From NCBI GenBank assembly GCA_030692045.1, contig JAUYCX010000049.1, positions 42,643 through 106,642 on the forward strand: a DNA stretch of 64,000 bases, in the 5' to 3' direction. Position 1 is the first letter of the stretch; each line of letters begins with the position of its first letter. Source of the stretch: Candidatus Omnitrophota bacterium. Lineage in GTDB: Bacteria; Omnitrophota; Gorgyraeia; JAUYCX01. Below, in pieces: positions 39,171-47,806 of the stretch. The position numbers and the translations under genes were made by a program. The notes beneath the pieces are model-generated. The model was not told the DNA's origin and did no database searches. It saw only the letters and a list, made by a program, of their open reading frames with translations.

Positions 39171-40958
39171 ATGAAACATTATCTTGCCACTACTGCGATA
39201 TCAGAAATCTGGGATTACGATAAAGAGTTATTACTATTAGGCCCTTGGTGTTTAACCGGGGGGAATAATAGTCAAATTAAAAAAGATTATTTTTTGATTC
39301 CTTCTCCTTGGAAGCCGGCTATTAAAATAAAAGAAGCGGCAGAATATTGTTATCAAGTTTATAGGGACTTGCTACCTGAAATAACAAGAGAATTAAATAT
39401 AATTCATAGCGTTTCATATCCACAGCGATACTGGCAAATTCTAATTGGGCCTTGGTTATTAATTTTTACAAAGATTTTTTACGATAGGTATAAAAGGCTG
39501 GAAAATGCTATTAATATGTTTTCAGATTTATATACACACATTTTACCTTTGCGGCTCTCTGAATTAGCTTCGGTTGATATGTTCGATTTCGCCTCTGGAA
39601 AAGCGGGAGATGATTTCTATAATTTTCAATTATTTAGTATTATAAGTAATGCACTAATGCCACAAAATGTAGTTGAGACTCAGATTTTATTTAAGCCGAA
39701 AATTTTTAAAAATGAATTTGATTATAATTGGAAGACAAAAATTTTTAATGCCTTAACAAAAAAACTATTATCTAAAGGAAGATTTATTCTCGTTGATATG
39801 TATCATTTGCAAAATATTGATAAGTTGAAAATTAAAATAAGATCTGGTTATAAAAGAATTGGTTTTATTGATTTTTATGATAAATGCAATTTAGTCTCAA
39901 ATCTACCTCCGTTAAATGAAAATTTAAGGCAGACAATTAGTTTCAAGAATCCTAAGGATAAATTTTGCTCACTGCTTTATAGGGTTATTCCTTATGCTAT
40001 ACCGATATGCTATATTGAAGGTTTTAAAAATTATAACAAAAGTATCGATGCTATAAAAAATATATCTAATATAGAGATTCTCGGTTCTGCTCTTGGTTGG
40101 TCGTATAATGACAAATTTAAATTTTTTGCAGCCAAAGCAACTCTTTCCAACACTAAATTAGTGGAATTTCAACATGGTGGTGGTTATGAGACTTTCCTTT
40201 CTGTGCTTTCAGAACGCATCGCATTAGAGAAGGATTTATTTTATGTCTGGGGAGAGAATTCCAGGAAGAGGGAAAGGGTAAGGTATCTGCCTAGCCCCCA
40301 TCTTTCTCGACTTAAAGATTCATATTCAAAGAAGACTGAGCAACTTTTATTTATTGGAGTTAGTATGCCCAAATACCATTACCATTTCACAACATGCCTA
40401 CAGCCAGAGGATATGTTCAAATATATCGATGATAAAAAGTTATTTTTAAGTAATCTTCATAATAAAATAAGAGATAATCTTTTGTATCGTCCACATTATG
40501 AGTATGGGTGGAATGAGCTAAAAACTATTGAGCAGGTTTGCCCAAACATTGGTTATTTACTTAAAGATAGCTTAGTCGATTATGCGAAGAAGGTAAAATT
40601 GGTAGTTATTGACCACCCTCACACGTCTATTTTGGAGGCTTTAACCATAAATGTTCCTTCTGTTTTTTATTGGGATCATGAAGTGTACCTAATGAAGCAA
40701 GAGGCCGAATATTATTTCGACTTATTAAGAAATGCAGGAGTCGTTTATAAAGACCCCTTAAGCGCCGCAAGAAAGGTCAATGAAATATTTGATTCTCCTT
40801 TGGAGTGGTGGTTCAGTAGCGCTGTTCAAGAAGCCAGAGAAAAATTTTGTAAAAGATATGCATTTGCACAGAATAACTGGATAGAAATTTGGGTCAGAGA
40901 GTTAAATAATTTAGCTAAAATTACAAGTAAAAATGAAAATCTTATTGATCTCAATTGA
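39171..40958 (+). CDS. LIC12162-family surface carbohydrate transferase
   Basis: 595 aa. The N-terminal MKHYLATTAISEIWDYDKE and ELLLLGPWCL, the central VEFQHGGGYET and FYVWGE, and the C-terminal VVIDHPHTSILEAL mark the putative transferase family TIGR04331, first described in Leptospira O-antigen loci. It is thought to be a GT-B-like transferase with no known sugar. It starts 17 bases after the methyltransferase and overlaps the next gene by 26 bases. Confidence 0.85.
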   Translation: MKHYLATTAISEIWDYDKELLLLGPWCLTGGNNSQIKKDYFLIPSPWKPAIKIKEAAEYCYQVYRDLLPEITRELNIIHSVSYPQRYWQILIGPWLLIFTKIFYDRYKRLENAINMFSDLYTHILPLRLSELASVDMFDFASGKAGDDFYNFQLFSIISNALMPQNVVETQILFKPKIFKNEFDYNWKTKIFNALTKKLLSKGRFILVDMYHLQNIDKLKIKIRSGYKRIGFIDFYDKCNLVSNLPPLNENLRQTISFKNPKDKFCSLLYRVIPYAIPICYIEGFKNYNKSIDAIKNISNIEILGSALGWSYNDKFKFFAAKATLSNTKLVEFQHGGGYETFLSVLSERIALEKDLFYVWGENSRKRERVRYLPSPHLSRLKDSYSKKTEQLLFIGVSMPKYHYHFTTCLQPEDMFKYIDDKKLFLSNLHNKIRDNLLYRPHYEYGWNELKTIEQVCPNIGYLLKDSLVDYAKKVKLVVIDHPHTSILEALTINVPSVFYWDHEVYLMKQEAEYYFDLLRNAGVVYKDPLSAARKVNEIFDSPLEWWFSSAVQEAREKFCKRYAFAQNNWIEIWVRELNNLAKITSKNENLIDLN

Positions 40959-42513
40959 TTTAGTTCTAGGAACTAGAATTTTAATAAATGTGTTAAAATG
41001 TCAAAACTTTGAAGTGCACAATCTTCAAATTGTTGGTATAAAATACTCAGATGATTTTAGTGACGAGGTTTTGCACGATATTTATGATTTTGTTAAAGGT
41101 TATGAAGTCGTTGGTTTATCCTTTAATTCATTTTATTCATTACTGGCAGCAAGGCTGGGAAACTATCTCAAGGGAAAAGGTATCAAATGGGTTATTAGTG
41201 GCGGACCTCATGTAACTGCCTTGCCAAAAGAGGCAATTAAATTTTCAGATGTTGCAGTTATCCATGAGGCGGAACTAACCCTTCCGAAACTTTTAAGAAG
41301 TTTATTTAAAAACGAAAAATCATTTTCCAATGTTAATGGCATAGTCTTCAAAGATAGAAATGGAAAGGTTGTTAATACAGGTTATCCAAAGTTCGAAACC
41401 AATCTTAACAATATTCCTTTTCAAAGTTTTTGTTATGAAGATATAACATATTATGATTTTTCAAATAAGACCTTTAAGAAGCCAACAATTGACAATTTAT
41501 TTCCACACGAGGGAAGAAATTACTTTATAATGACTTCAAGAGGTTGCCCATTTAAATGTACATATTGCTGCAACAGCTTATTTGCTAAAGTTAATAATGA
41601 TTTTATGAAAGTGAGAAAGAGGTCTGTTGATAATATAATTTCCGAAATGAGGAAAGCTAAGGATTTTGGTTTTAAAGGGTTTTATATAGCTGATGATAAT
41701 TTCTTAACCTTCACTTTTGACGAGATCAAGAATTTCTCAAGACTTTATAAGTCTTCAATAAAATTACCGTTTGGCGTGGCGGGAATAAATCCTAATAATA
41801 TGAGAGCAATAGAGTCTGCAAAAAAAATAGAGCTGTTATTAAATGCTGGCTTGTCAGATGTAAGAATAGGAGTGCAAAGCGGCAGCAACAAAACTCTTAA
41901 AATCTTTAATAGAAAATATACCGCTGAAGAATTACCCGGTTTGGTAAAGATTTTCGAGAATAGAAAAACTATTTGGAAAGGAGCAAAAAATAAATTACGG
42001 GTGGCTGTTGATTTTATTTGCGATGCCCCTTGGGAAAACGAAAAAGATAAACTTGCTACTCTTAATTTGGCAAATAATTTGCTATCCGCCTACGGTGTAT
42101 TTTTTTATACACTAATTTATCTACCGGGAACAGATATTTATGAATTGGCTTTAAAAGAGAACTGGCTTCATGATAGAGAAAGAGATATCTATCTAAGAGG
42201 GATAGCCGGAGTAGACGATAATATCTATAACCGACTGTTCTTCTTAGTGGCTATTCTTAAAGAAAGGGCCTCTCGGCTGCCAGATGAAATAATAGCCAGT
42301 GTGTTAGATCTGCACAAAGATAACCCGGATTTAGCGGAGAAATTTATTGATTTCATTATTAAGGTGGTCAATGATATTGAGAGCCATCACGGTTTTAATC
42401 TGGAGCACTTGACGCTGCATCCCTACTTAAAAGGATTTAATAAGTGGGAAAAGACAGTTGGTCAAAGAGGAAGAAAAGTTCTATTCCGAAGTTATCATGA
42501 GCCTTATGGTTAG
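40933..42513 (+). CDS. B12-binding-type radical SAM protein
   Basis: 526 aa. Residues 1-140 are a cobalamin-binding-type domain (WVISGGPHVTALPKEA); C205, C209 and C212 (SRGCPFKCTYC) form the cluster motif, with an extra Cys at 213. RIGVQSGSNKTLKIFNR is the typical fourth-strand motif. The C-terminal 150 residues are helical and acidic. Unlike the neighbours at 16535 and 36693 it lacks the GEAE/GEGE motif and has HEAE instead. The substrate is unknown. Confidence 0.85.
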   Translation: MKILLISIDLVLGTRILINVLKCQNFEVHNLQIVGIKYSDDFSDEVLHDIYDFVKGYEVVGLSFNSFYSLLAARLGNYLKGKGIKWVISGGPHVTALPKEAIKFSDVAVIHEAELTLPKLLRSLFKNEKSFSNVNGIVFKDRNGKVVNTGYPKFETNLNNIPFQSFCYEDITYYDFSNKTFKKPTIDNLFPHEGRNYFIMTSRGCPFKCTYCCNSLFAKVNNDFMKVRKRSVDNIISEMRKAKDFGFKGFYIADDNFLTFTFDEIKNFSRLYKSSIKLPFGVAGINPNNMRAIESAKKIELLLNAGLSDVRIGVQSGSNKTLKIFNRKYTAEELPGLVKIFENRKTIWKGAKNKLRVAVDFICDAPWENEKDKLATLNLANNLLSAYGVFFYTLIYLPGTDIYELALKENWLHDRERDIYLRGIAGVDDNIYNRLFFLVAILKERASRLPDEIIASVLDLHKDNPDLAEKFIDFIIKVVNDIESHHGFNLEHLTLHPYLKGFNKWEKTVGQRGRKVLFRSYHEPYG

Positions 42514-42534
42514 GGGGGTGAGAGGTAAGTTTAA

Positions 42535-43845
42535 ATGTTACACAAAAACATAATATTCAATTCGAAGCAGTTATTAGAATTTTATAGTTGCAATAGACAG
42601 AAATGGGAGGAATTCTATCCTTCAGAGAAGTGGGTGTTTGAGAAGATAGCTAAAGATAACAAGATTTTTGGTGATGTTTTAGATGTGGGATGTGCGTGTG
42701 GAGGACTCGGGGTTGCGTTAAGTAATAGGTTTATTCTTAATTCTTATACAGGAGTTGATATTCACAAAGATGTTATAGGCTGGGCAAAAGGGGAGCAGAA
42801 GCTAACTATAACTGCAAATTTTATTTGCGGCGACGTCGTAAATCTGGATATAAATAGACAGTATGATACAGTAGTTTCATTAAGCTGTGCAGATTTTAAC
42901 ATCGAAACAAATACAATAATTAAAAAATGCTGGTCTTTTGTAAAGCCTGGTGGATATTTTATTGCGTCTTTAAGGCTTACCGACAAAAAGGGGATAAATA
43001 ATATACAAAGGAGTTTGTTGGAGAGGATATTGAACGAAGCGTATGACCTTGGTGTTCGAAGTGTTGGTTTTTATACTACCGGAGAACCATTTGTTTCAAA
43101 TAAATTGGCGGAGAGCGTTGCCATGGCCAAGCGCATTGGATTTTATTATGTGTATATTACAACGAATGGAGTCCTGGCAACTCCTGATCGTATGCGTACT
43201 GTCGTTGAAGCGGGACTGGACAGTGTAAAATTTTCGATAAATGCCGGGACTCCGGATACGTACAGACGAATCCATGGCGTAGATGCTTTTGATAAAGTTT
43301 TGAACAATCTTAAATTTATTGTAGAATACAGAAAAAAAATAGGCAGGCCATTTAAAATATATGTTTCGTATGTAGTTATACGGCAAAATCAAGAAGAATG
43401 GGAGATGCTCAAGCATTTGGTTGCTCCCTTTGCGGATTATGTTTTGTTCTTCGCTGTCTACAACCAGGGTGGAATGATTGGTGAGATTGATCAATTATCG
43501 CCAGCCGAAGAGCTGAAGAATAAATTCCCTTGTACGAAAAAGGCACCTTGTAGCATGGTATTTAATCGTCTTCATATTACGTGCAAAGGATACCTGACCA
43601 TCTGTTGCGTTGATTATCAGAACTATCTCGTTGTTGCGGATCTGCATAAGAGCTGCCTGAAAGAGGCGTGGTGCAGTGATATGTTCGTTGAGATACGGCG
43701 CCGACATCTTCAAGATATGCTTAAAGGGACACAGTGTTATAATTGTATATACGACAAACATGAAAAAACTAGACCGCTTATGCCAGAATACGCCACTATT
43801 TACAAACCTAATACGTATCTGGCTTGTATGAAGAAATCAAAATAA
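42535..43845 (+). CDS. Chimeric gene: methyltransferase N-half fused to a radical SAM C-half
   Basis: Residues 1-160 align without gaps to the full methyltransferase at 47807 (GDVLDVGCACGGL against GDVLDVGCSCGGL; YDTVVSLSCADFNIET against YDWVVSLSCADWNIET). At about residue 160 (base 43015) similarity stops, and the rest matches the inner and C-terminal part of a radical SAM enzyme (FYTTGEPF, YITTNGVLATPDR, KFSINAG, and SPASM-like CSMVFNRLHITCKG and QCYNC). The CxxxCxxC cluster motif and the first strands are missing. The second part looks visibly richer in G and C and uses other codons. The frame is open for 436 codons, so a protein can be made, but both activities are probably damaged. Confidence 0.85.
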   Translation: MLHKNIIFNSKQLLEFYSCNRQKWEEFYPSEKWVFEKIAKDNKIFGDVLDVGCACGGLGVALSNRFILNSYTGVDIHKDVIGWAKGEQKLTITANFICGDVVNLDINRQYDTVVSLSCADFNIETNTIIKKCWSFVKPGGYFIASLRLTDKKGINNIQRSLLERILNEAYDLGVRSVGFYTTGEPFVSNKLAESVAMAKRIGFYYVYITTNGVLATPDRMRTVVEAGLDSVKFSINAGTPDTYRRIHGVDAFDKVLNNLKFIVEYRKKIGRPFKIYVSYVVIRQNQEEWEMLKHLVAPFADYVLFFAVYNQGGMIGEIDQLSPAEELKNKFPCTKKAPCSMVFNRLHITCKGYLTICCVDYQNYLVVADLHKSCLKEAWCSDMFVEIRRRHLQDMLKGTQCYNCIYDKHEKTRPLMPEYATIYKPNTYLACMKKSK

Positions 43846-44060
43846 AATGTCAAGCACAGTTAAATCAAAGGATTGTGACAATTCCCGGATGCGTTTCTAC
43901 ATGCGTACCTTTGGCTGGACATTGGATTTCTAAAAGACGGACTATGGAGAGGATTGTGGCAGCTTTGATGAAGCCAGAGAAAAATAGTTTTAAGCCAGCA
44001 GGAGTTCCCCGTCTGTAAAAGCGGGGGTATCTAAACATTCTGAGACTACAGGGGGGCTAT
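43846..44060 (+). other. 215-base gap with no recognisable gene
   Basis: Follows the chimeric gene. Short frames (the 64-aa ORF at 43824-44018 and a 28-codon frame starting MSSTV) show no known motif. Composition resembles the GC-richer second half of the chimeric gene, so it may be the tail of the same foreign segment. It ends with a strong ribosome binding site for the next gene (GGGGGG at 44051-44056). Confidence 0.45.
44007..44026 (+). repeat. Small hairpin (5-bp GC stem)
   Basis: CCCCG and CGGGG are separated by ten bases. No T-run follows, so a terminator is unlikely; it may act on mRNA processing or be chance. Confidence 0.3.
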
Positions 44061-45635
44061 ATGAACAAACCTACAATTGTTTTAGTAGCTTTATATAGAT
44101 ACCAAAATTTTCCAGTTCGAATTATGCATCCATTACTTAAAAAGATTGATGGCATTGAGCCACATTCTATTTTCTTTAAGAATTGCGATACAAATATATT
44201 CAATCCTCCAACAGGTCTAGAAGAGAAGTTATTCGTTGATCTTATAACTAAGTTGAATCCAAAACTTGTTGGCTTTAGTGTCCTTTCACCTTATGCACCT
44301 ATAGCAAGACGATTAACCAAACTTGTTAAAGATAATTCTTCATCCTTAGTAATTTGGGGTGGTGTCCATCCTACAATATCTCCAGAGAGTTGTATTGACG
44401 AAGCTGACATAGTCTGCATCGGAGAGGGAGAAGGCGCGATGACAGACCTTGCAAGGCATCTGGCGGATGGCAAGCCCTATGAATCGATCAAGAATTTATG
44501 GGTGAAAGGCAGTGACCGCATTATCAAAAATCCCATGAGGCCCTTGATACAAGATTTAGATTCTCTTCCTTTTCCATCCTATGGAGATAATACATATTAT
44601 TTTATTAATTCTAACAAAATAACAAAAGATGATCCCTCGCTTTTAGATAATTATTTTTGGGTTCAAACCTCCCGCGGATGCCCTTATGTTTGTTCATACT
44701 GTGTTAATAGTCTCCTGCGGACACTATTTAAGGATATTGGGCCTTATACCCGGAGAAGGTCAGTGAATAATATCATAAAGGAGATTAAAGAAAATTTAGG
44801 TTTATCAGGAAATAGGACCGAACGCTTGTATTTTATTGATGAGGTTTTTGGTGCCGAAGAATCCTGGCTTAATGAATTCGAACTGAAGTATAAAAAAGAG
44901 GTCGGGAAACCTTTTGTCGTCGAGTACAATCCAAAAGTCATAAATTCTACCATTCTTGATAAATTAGTTAGTGCCGGCCTTGATACAATAAGTTTTGGTA
45001 TTCAGACGGGTTCGGACGACATAAGGAATCGGATATTTCATAGGCCGGGGAAGAACGACGAAATCCTGGACCTCGTCAAAAAAATAAGCGAGTATAATGT
45101 AAAAATAAAATATGATCTAATATTAGATAATCCATATGAGACCGAGCAATCTTTAAAAGGCACCATCGGATTTTTGCTAAAATTGCCTAAGCCCTTATGG
45201 TTTAATTTATACTCACTTTCATATTTTCCTAATTATCCTTTAACGAAAATGGCGATAGAGGACAAACATATAAAGCCGGAAGAAGTTGAGATTGATAGGC
45301 TGATGGCGAGAATAACAAGGAATTGGGCGTATGTCCCTAGGTTATTACCATATACCGAGAAGCAGATACTCCAAAATATTATTTGGTTAATTGTATGGAA
45401 CCACGTCAAGAACAGCACTATAAAATTCTCTGTATTTGGTGATTCGTTGAGTGCCAAATTATGTTTAAACTACTTTAATCTCAAATCGATTGTTTTAGGC
45501 AAGGTGTTCGGAGTGGGAGGTATTCTTTGGAGAAACGTTTGGATTATGTATATTACCAATGGAGTAAAATATATATTAAAAGGTGATTGGAAAACCCTTG
45601 TTCTTAAAATTAAAAAACATATATTGAAAAAATAA
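44061..45635 (+). CDS. B12-binding-type radical SAM protein
   Basis: 524 aa. Cobalamin-binding-type domain at 1-140 (VIWGGVHPTISPES, DIVCIGEGEGAM), cluster motif C207, C211 and C214 (SRGCPYVCSYC), and ISFGIQTGSDDIRNRIFHR in the barrel. C-terminal part is basic and partly hydrophobic (WNHVKNSTIKF to the end), which suggests membrane contact, as for enzymes acting on lipid-linked substrates. It is expressed from its own strong ribosome binding site after a gap. A palindromic intergenic region follows. Confidence 0.85.
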   Translation: MNKPTIVLVALYRYQNFPVRIMHPLLKKIDGIEPHSIFFKNCDTNIFNPPTGLEEKLFVDLITKLNPKLVGFSVLSPYAPIARRLTKLVKDNSSSLVIWGGVHPTISPESCIDEADIVCIGEGEGAMTDLARHLADGKPYESIKNLWVKGSDRIIKNPMRPLIQDLDSLPFPSYGDNTYYFINSNKITKDDPSLLDNYFWVQTSRGCPYVCSYCVNSLLRTLFKDIGPYTRRRSVNNIIKEIKENLGLSGNRTERLYFIDEVFGAEESWLNEFELKYKKEVGKPFVVEYNPKVINSTILDKLVSAGLDTISFGIQTGSDDIRNRIFHRPGKNDEILDLVKKISEYNVKIKYDLILDNPYETEQSLKGTIGFLLKLPKPLWFNLYSLSYFPNYPLTKMAIEDKHIKPEEVEIDRLMARITRNWAYVPRLLPYTEKQILQNIIWLIVWNHVKNSTIKFSVFGDSLSAKLCLNYFNLKSIVLGKVFGVGGILWRNVWIMYITNGVKYILKGDWKTLVLKIKKHILKK

Positions 45636-45704
45636 AATAAGCAAAATTATTTTCTTCAATAAGACTATTGCAAAATTCGCAATGGTAGATACATTCGACG
45701 GCGC

Positions 45705-45764
45705 CAAACCCCGCCTTTTGGTTTGACTACGCTTAACATCCTCGAACCATCATTAAGCGAAGTC
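45705..45764 (+). repeat. Nested inverted repeats in the intergenic region
   Basis: Two hairpins can be drawn in the 169-base gap. CAAACC (45705-45710) pairs with GGTTTG (45720-45725). GACTACGCTTAA (45725-45736) pairs with TTAAGCGAAGTC (45753-45764) in 11 of 12 positions. The gap separates the region 35622-45635 from the duplicated block. It resembles dispersed extragenic palindromes in style, but a second copy is not seen in the window. No T-run follows. Confidence 0.5.
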
Positions 45765-45804
45765 GAAGGATTAGCCTGGGGTGTGTTGAATGGGATGATT
45801 TAAA

Positions 45805-46905
45805 ATGATAGAACCTAAGAAAAATATAAAACCTTTGGAAAGAGTTGTGCCGAATTGTATGGATCGCATCGGGCAAATAGTGCGGTTGGAAAGAAATGAA
45901 CGTACCATCCCTTTTTCGGCTAGCCATTTGAAGAAAATTTTAAGCAGTATAAATCCCGAAGAAATTGTTGCTTATCCAAACCTTGAGCCGTTTTATGAAA
46001 AACTTTCCAAGTGGTTGAAAGTGGACAGGGAAGAATTACTTCTTACCAGCGGTTCAGATACTGGGATAAGGGCTGTGTATGAAGTTTATGTGAAAGAAGG
46101 CGATGAAGTCTTGATGTTTCCTCCGACTTATGGAATGTATTCAGTCTATTGCGATATGTTTGGAGGGGTAAGAAGAGAAGTGTTTTATAATGAAGATTTT
46201 TCATTACCGTTAGATAAAGTACTTAATGCAATTAATAGTAAGACAAAATTGGTAGCCATCGCAAATCCTAACCATACCGCAACGGTATTAAAAGAACCAG
46301 AACTGATTCGGATAATTAAAAAAGCGAGAGATAGTCAGGCTTTAGTCTTTGTTGACGAAGCGTATTTTAATTTTTATGAAAAAACAGTGGTGCCGCGCAT
46401 TAATGAGTTCGATAATTTAATTGTTATACGGACATTTTCTAAGGCCTTTGGAATAGCGTCATTACGAATTGGTTATTTGGTGGCTAATAAGAATATAATT
46501 AAACAGTTATACAAAGTTAAACTTACCCACGAAATTACAGGTATTTCCGCAAGGTTTGGCGAATATCTTTTAGATCACTTAGATATTATGGAGAGTTACG
46601 TTCAAGATGTTAGGGCGGGGATAAAGTATTTATCAAAGGAATTTGAAAAGCTGGGAATTGCCACTCCTAAGACTCACACTAACTTTTTATTCGCAAAACT
46701 TCCCTTAGGAGTGGATGGAAAACAAATAGTCAGCTTGCTAAAAGAAAGGCGTTTTTGTATCGCAGGCCCTTTTTCGATAACGCCGATTGAAGGATTTATA
46801 AGAGTTACGGTTGGACCGGTTAAACAGATGAGGGGGTTTATTTCGGCTTTTAAACTAGTTTATGAACAGGCGCGAAAAGGCAGGCTTAATGGTGAACATG
46901 CTTAA
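45805..46905 (+). CDS. HisC-like PLP aminotransferase, copy 1
   Basis: Fold type I aminotransferase of the histidinol-phosphate aminotransferase/CobD group (366 aa). PLP Lys213 is in RTFSKAFG; the acidic partner is VFVDEAYFNFYE. The usual NPNNPTG loop reads NPNHTATV, so the Asn that contacts the PLP oxygen and the PTG turn are replaced. Copy 2 at 50375 keeps NPNNPTG and has its Lys at the same residue number. No other histidine genes are nearby, and the following methyltransferase is duplicated with it. The substrate is unknown. Confidence 0.85.
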   Translation: MIEPKKNIKPLERVVPNCMDRIGQIVRLERNERTIPFSASHLKKILSSINPEEIVAYPNLEPFYEKLSKWLKVDREELLLTSGSDTGIRAVYEVYVKEGDEVLMFPPTYGMYSVYCDMFGGVRREVFYNEDFSLPLDKVLNAINSKTKLVAIANPNHTATVLKEPELIRIIKKARDSQALVFVDEAYFNFYEKTVVPRINEFDNLIVIRTFSKAFGIASLRIGYLVANKNIIKQLYKVKLTHEITGISARFGEYLLDHLDIMESYVQDVRAGIKYLSKEFEKLGIATPKTHTNFLFAKLPLGVDGKQIVSLLKERRFCIAGPFSITPIEGFIRVTVGPVKQMRGFISAFKLVYEQARKGRLNGEHA

Positions 46906-47743
46906 ATTAATCGTAAAAAAGATTTTAGCGGTGTTTAAAATTGATGTCAGAATTTTTATCCAAAAGGTAAGTTATCTTTCTATCAAGCAGACATTAAGAG
47001 AAAATGGATTTAGCAAATTGGCGGAAGAACTGCGAACGATAAAACCGGATATATCAAGGCAATATTCAAATACAGAAGAATTTAATGAGTACTGGGAACT
47101 TAAACTGCGTGTAAAACACGCTTTTCAATGTTCTTTAATGCTTAAGGTTTTAGAGTCTTTGCCTTGCGGCAAGTTAACTATAACTATAGTAGATATTGGT
47201 GATTCAGCAGGCACTCATATGGAATATCTTAAGGAGTTGTCTAAGGGCAGGTTTGATATAAACACTATTAGCGTTAATCTTGACCCCATTGCAGTAGAGA
47301 AGATAAAAGCCCAAGGCCAAATTGCTATTCTTTGCCGGGCTGAAGAGTTGAATTTAGAAAACGATCATAAAGTTGATTTATTTACATCTTTTCAGATGGT
47401 TGAACACTTACATAATCCGGCATTATTTTTTAGGCGTTTAGCAAAAGAATCACCCTGTAACAGAATGGTAGTAACCGTTCCATATGTAAAGATAAGCCGC
47501 GTAGGTTTGCATTTCATACACAAGAATATTCAAAAAGTAACGTTTGCCGAAGACGAGCATATTTTCGAATTAAATCCGCAGGATTGGACATTATTGATGT
47601 TGCATTCCGGCTGGAGAGTTATCTATAGCCAGATTTATTATCAGTATCCCAGAGAAATACCAGCATTGAGTTTTTTGTTATCGAGGTTTTGGAGAAGATA
47701 TGATTTCGAGGGTTTTTGGGAGTTATTTTGGAGAAAGATATGA
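46898..47743 (+). CDS. Class I methyltransferase, copy 1, probably frameshifted at its C-terminus
   Basis: The ORF track starts at 46862, but by comparison with copy 2 (51435) the start is ATG46898 (MLKLIVKK). SAM-binding motif VDIGDSAGTHMEYL, then the SFQMVEHLHNPALFF helix and VTVPY. The last codons FWELFWRKI stop at 47743. In a shifted frame the DNA continues VILEKDMSFSDYYQDWEGE, matching copy 2 (LEKDTSFSDYYQDWE). Copy 2 has four Gs (TGGGGAG) where copy 1 has three (TGGGAG). Restoring one base would extend the protein to the stop at 47815-47817, overlapping the next gene. Either a recent mutation or an assembly error. Confidence 0.85.
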   Translation: MLKLIVKKILAVFKIDVRIFIQKVSYLSIKQTLRENGFSKLAEELRTIKPDISRQYSNTEEFNEYWELKLRVKHAFQCSLMLKVLESLPCGKLTITIVDIGDSAGTHMEYLKELSKGRFDINTISVNLDPIAVEKIKAQGQIAILCRAEELNLENDHKVDLFTSFQMVEHLHNPALFFRRLAKESPCNRMVVTVPYVKISRVGLHFIHKNIQKVTFAEDEHIFELNPQDWTLLMLHSGWRVIYSQIYYQYPREIPALSFLLSRFWRRYDFEGFWELFWRKI

Positions 47744-47806
47744 GTTTTTCGGATTATTATCAGGATTGGGAAGGTGAGGTTTCTCCACAAAAGAAAGAAA
47801 TGCTTT

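Noticed and set aside
42535-43845. Chimeric gene as a normal bifunctional enzyme
   Set aside because: The radical SAM part has no cluster-binding cysteine motif, and the methyltransferase part lacks its C-terminal third compared with the paralogue.
43824-44018. 64-aa + ORF after the chimera
   Set aside because: Overlaps the end of the chimeric gene, has no recognisable motif and no ribosome binding site.
44007-44026. Rho-independent terminator
   Set aside because: Only a five-base stem with a ten-base loop and no T-run afterwards.
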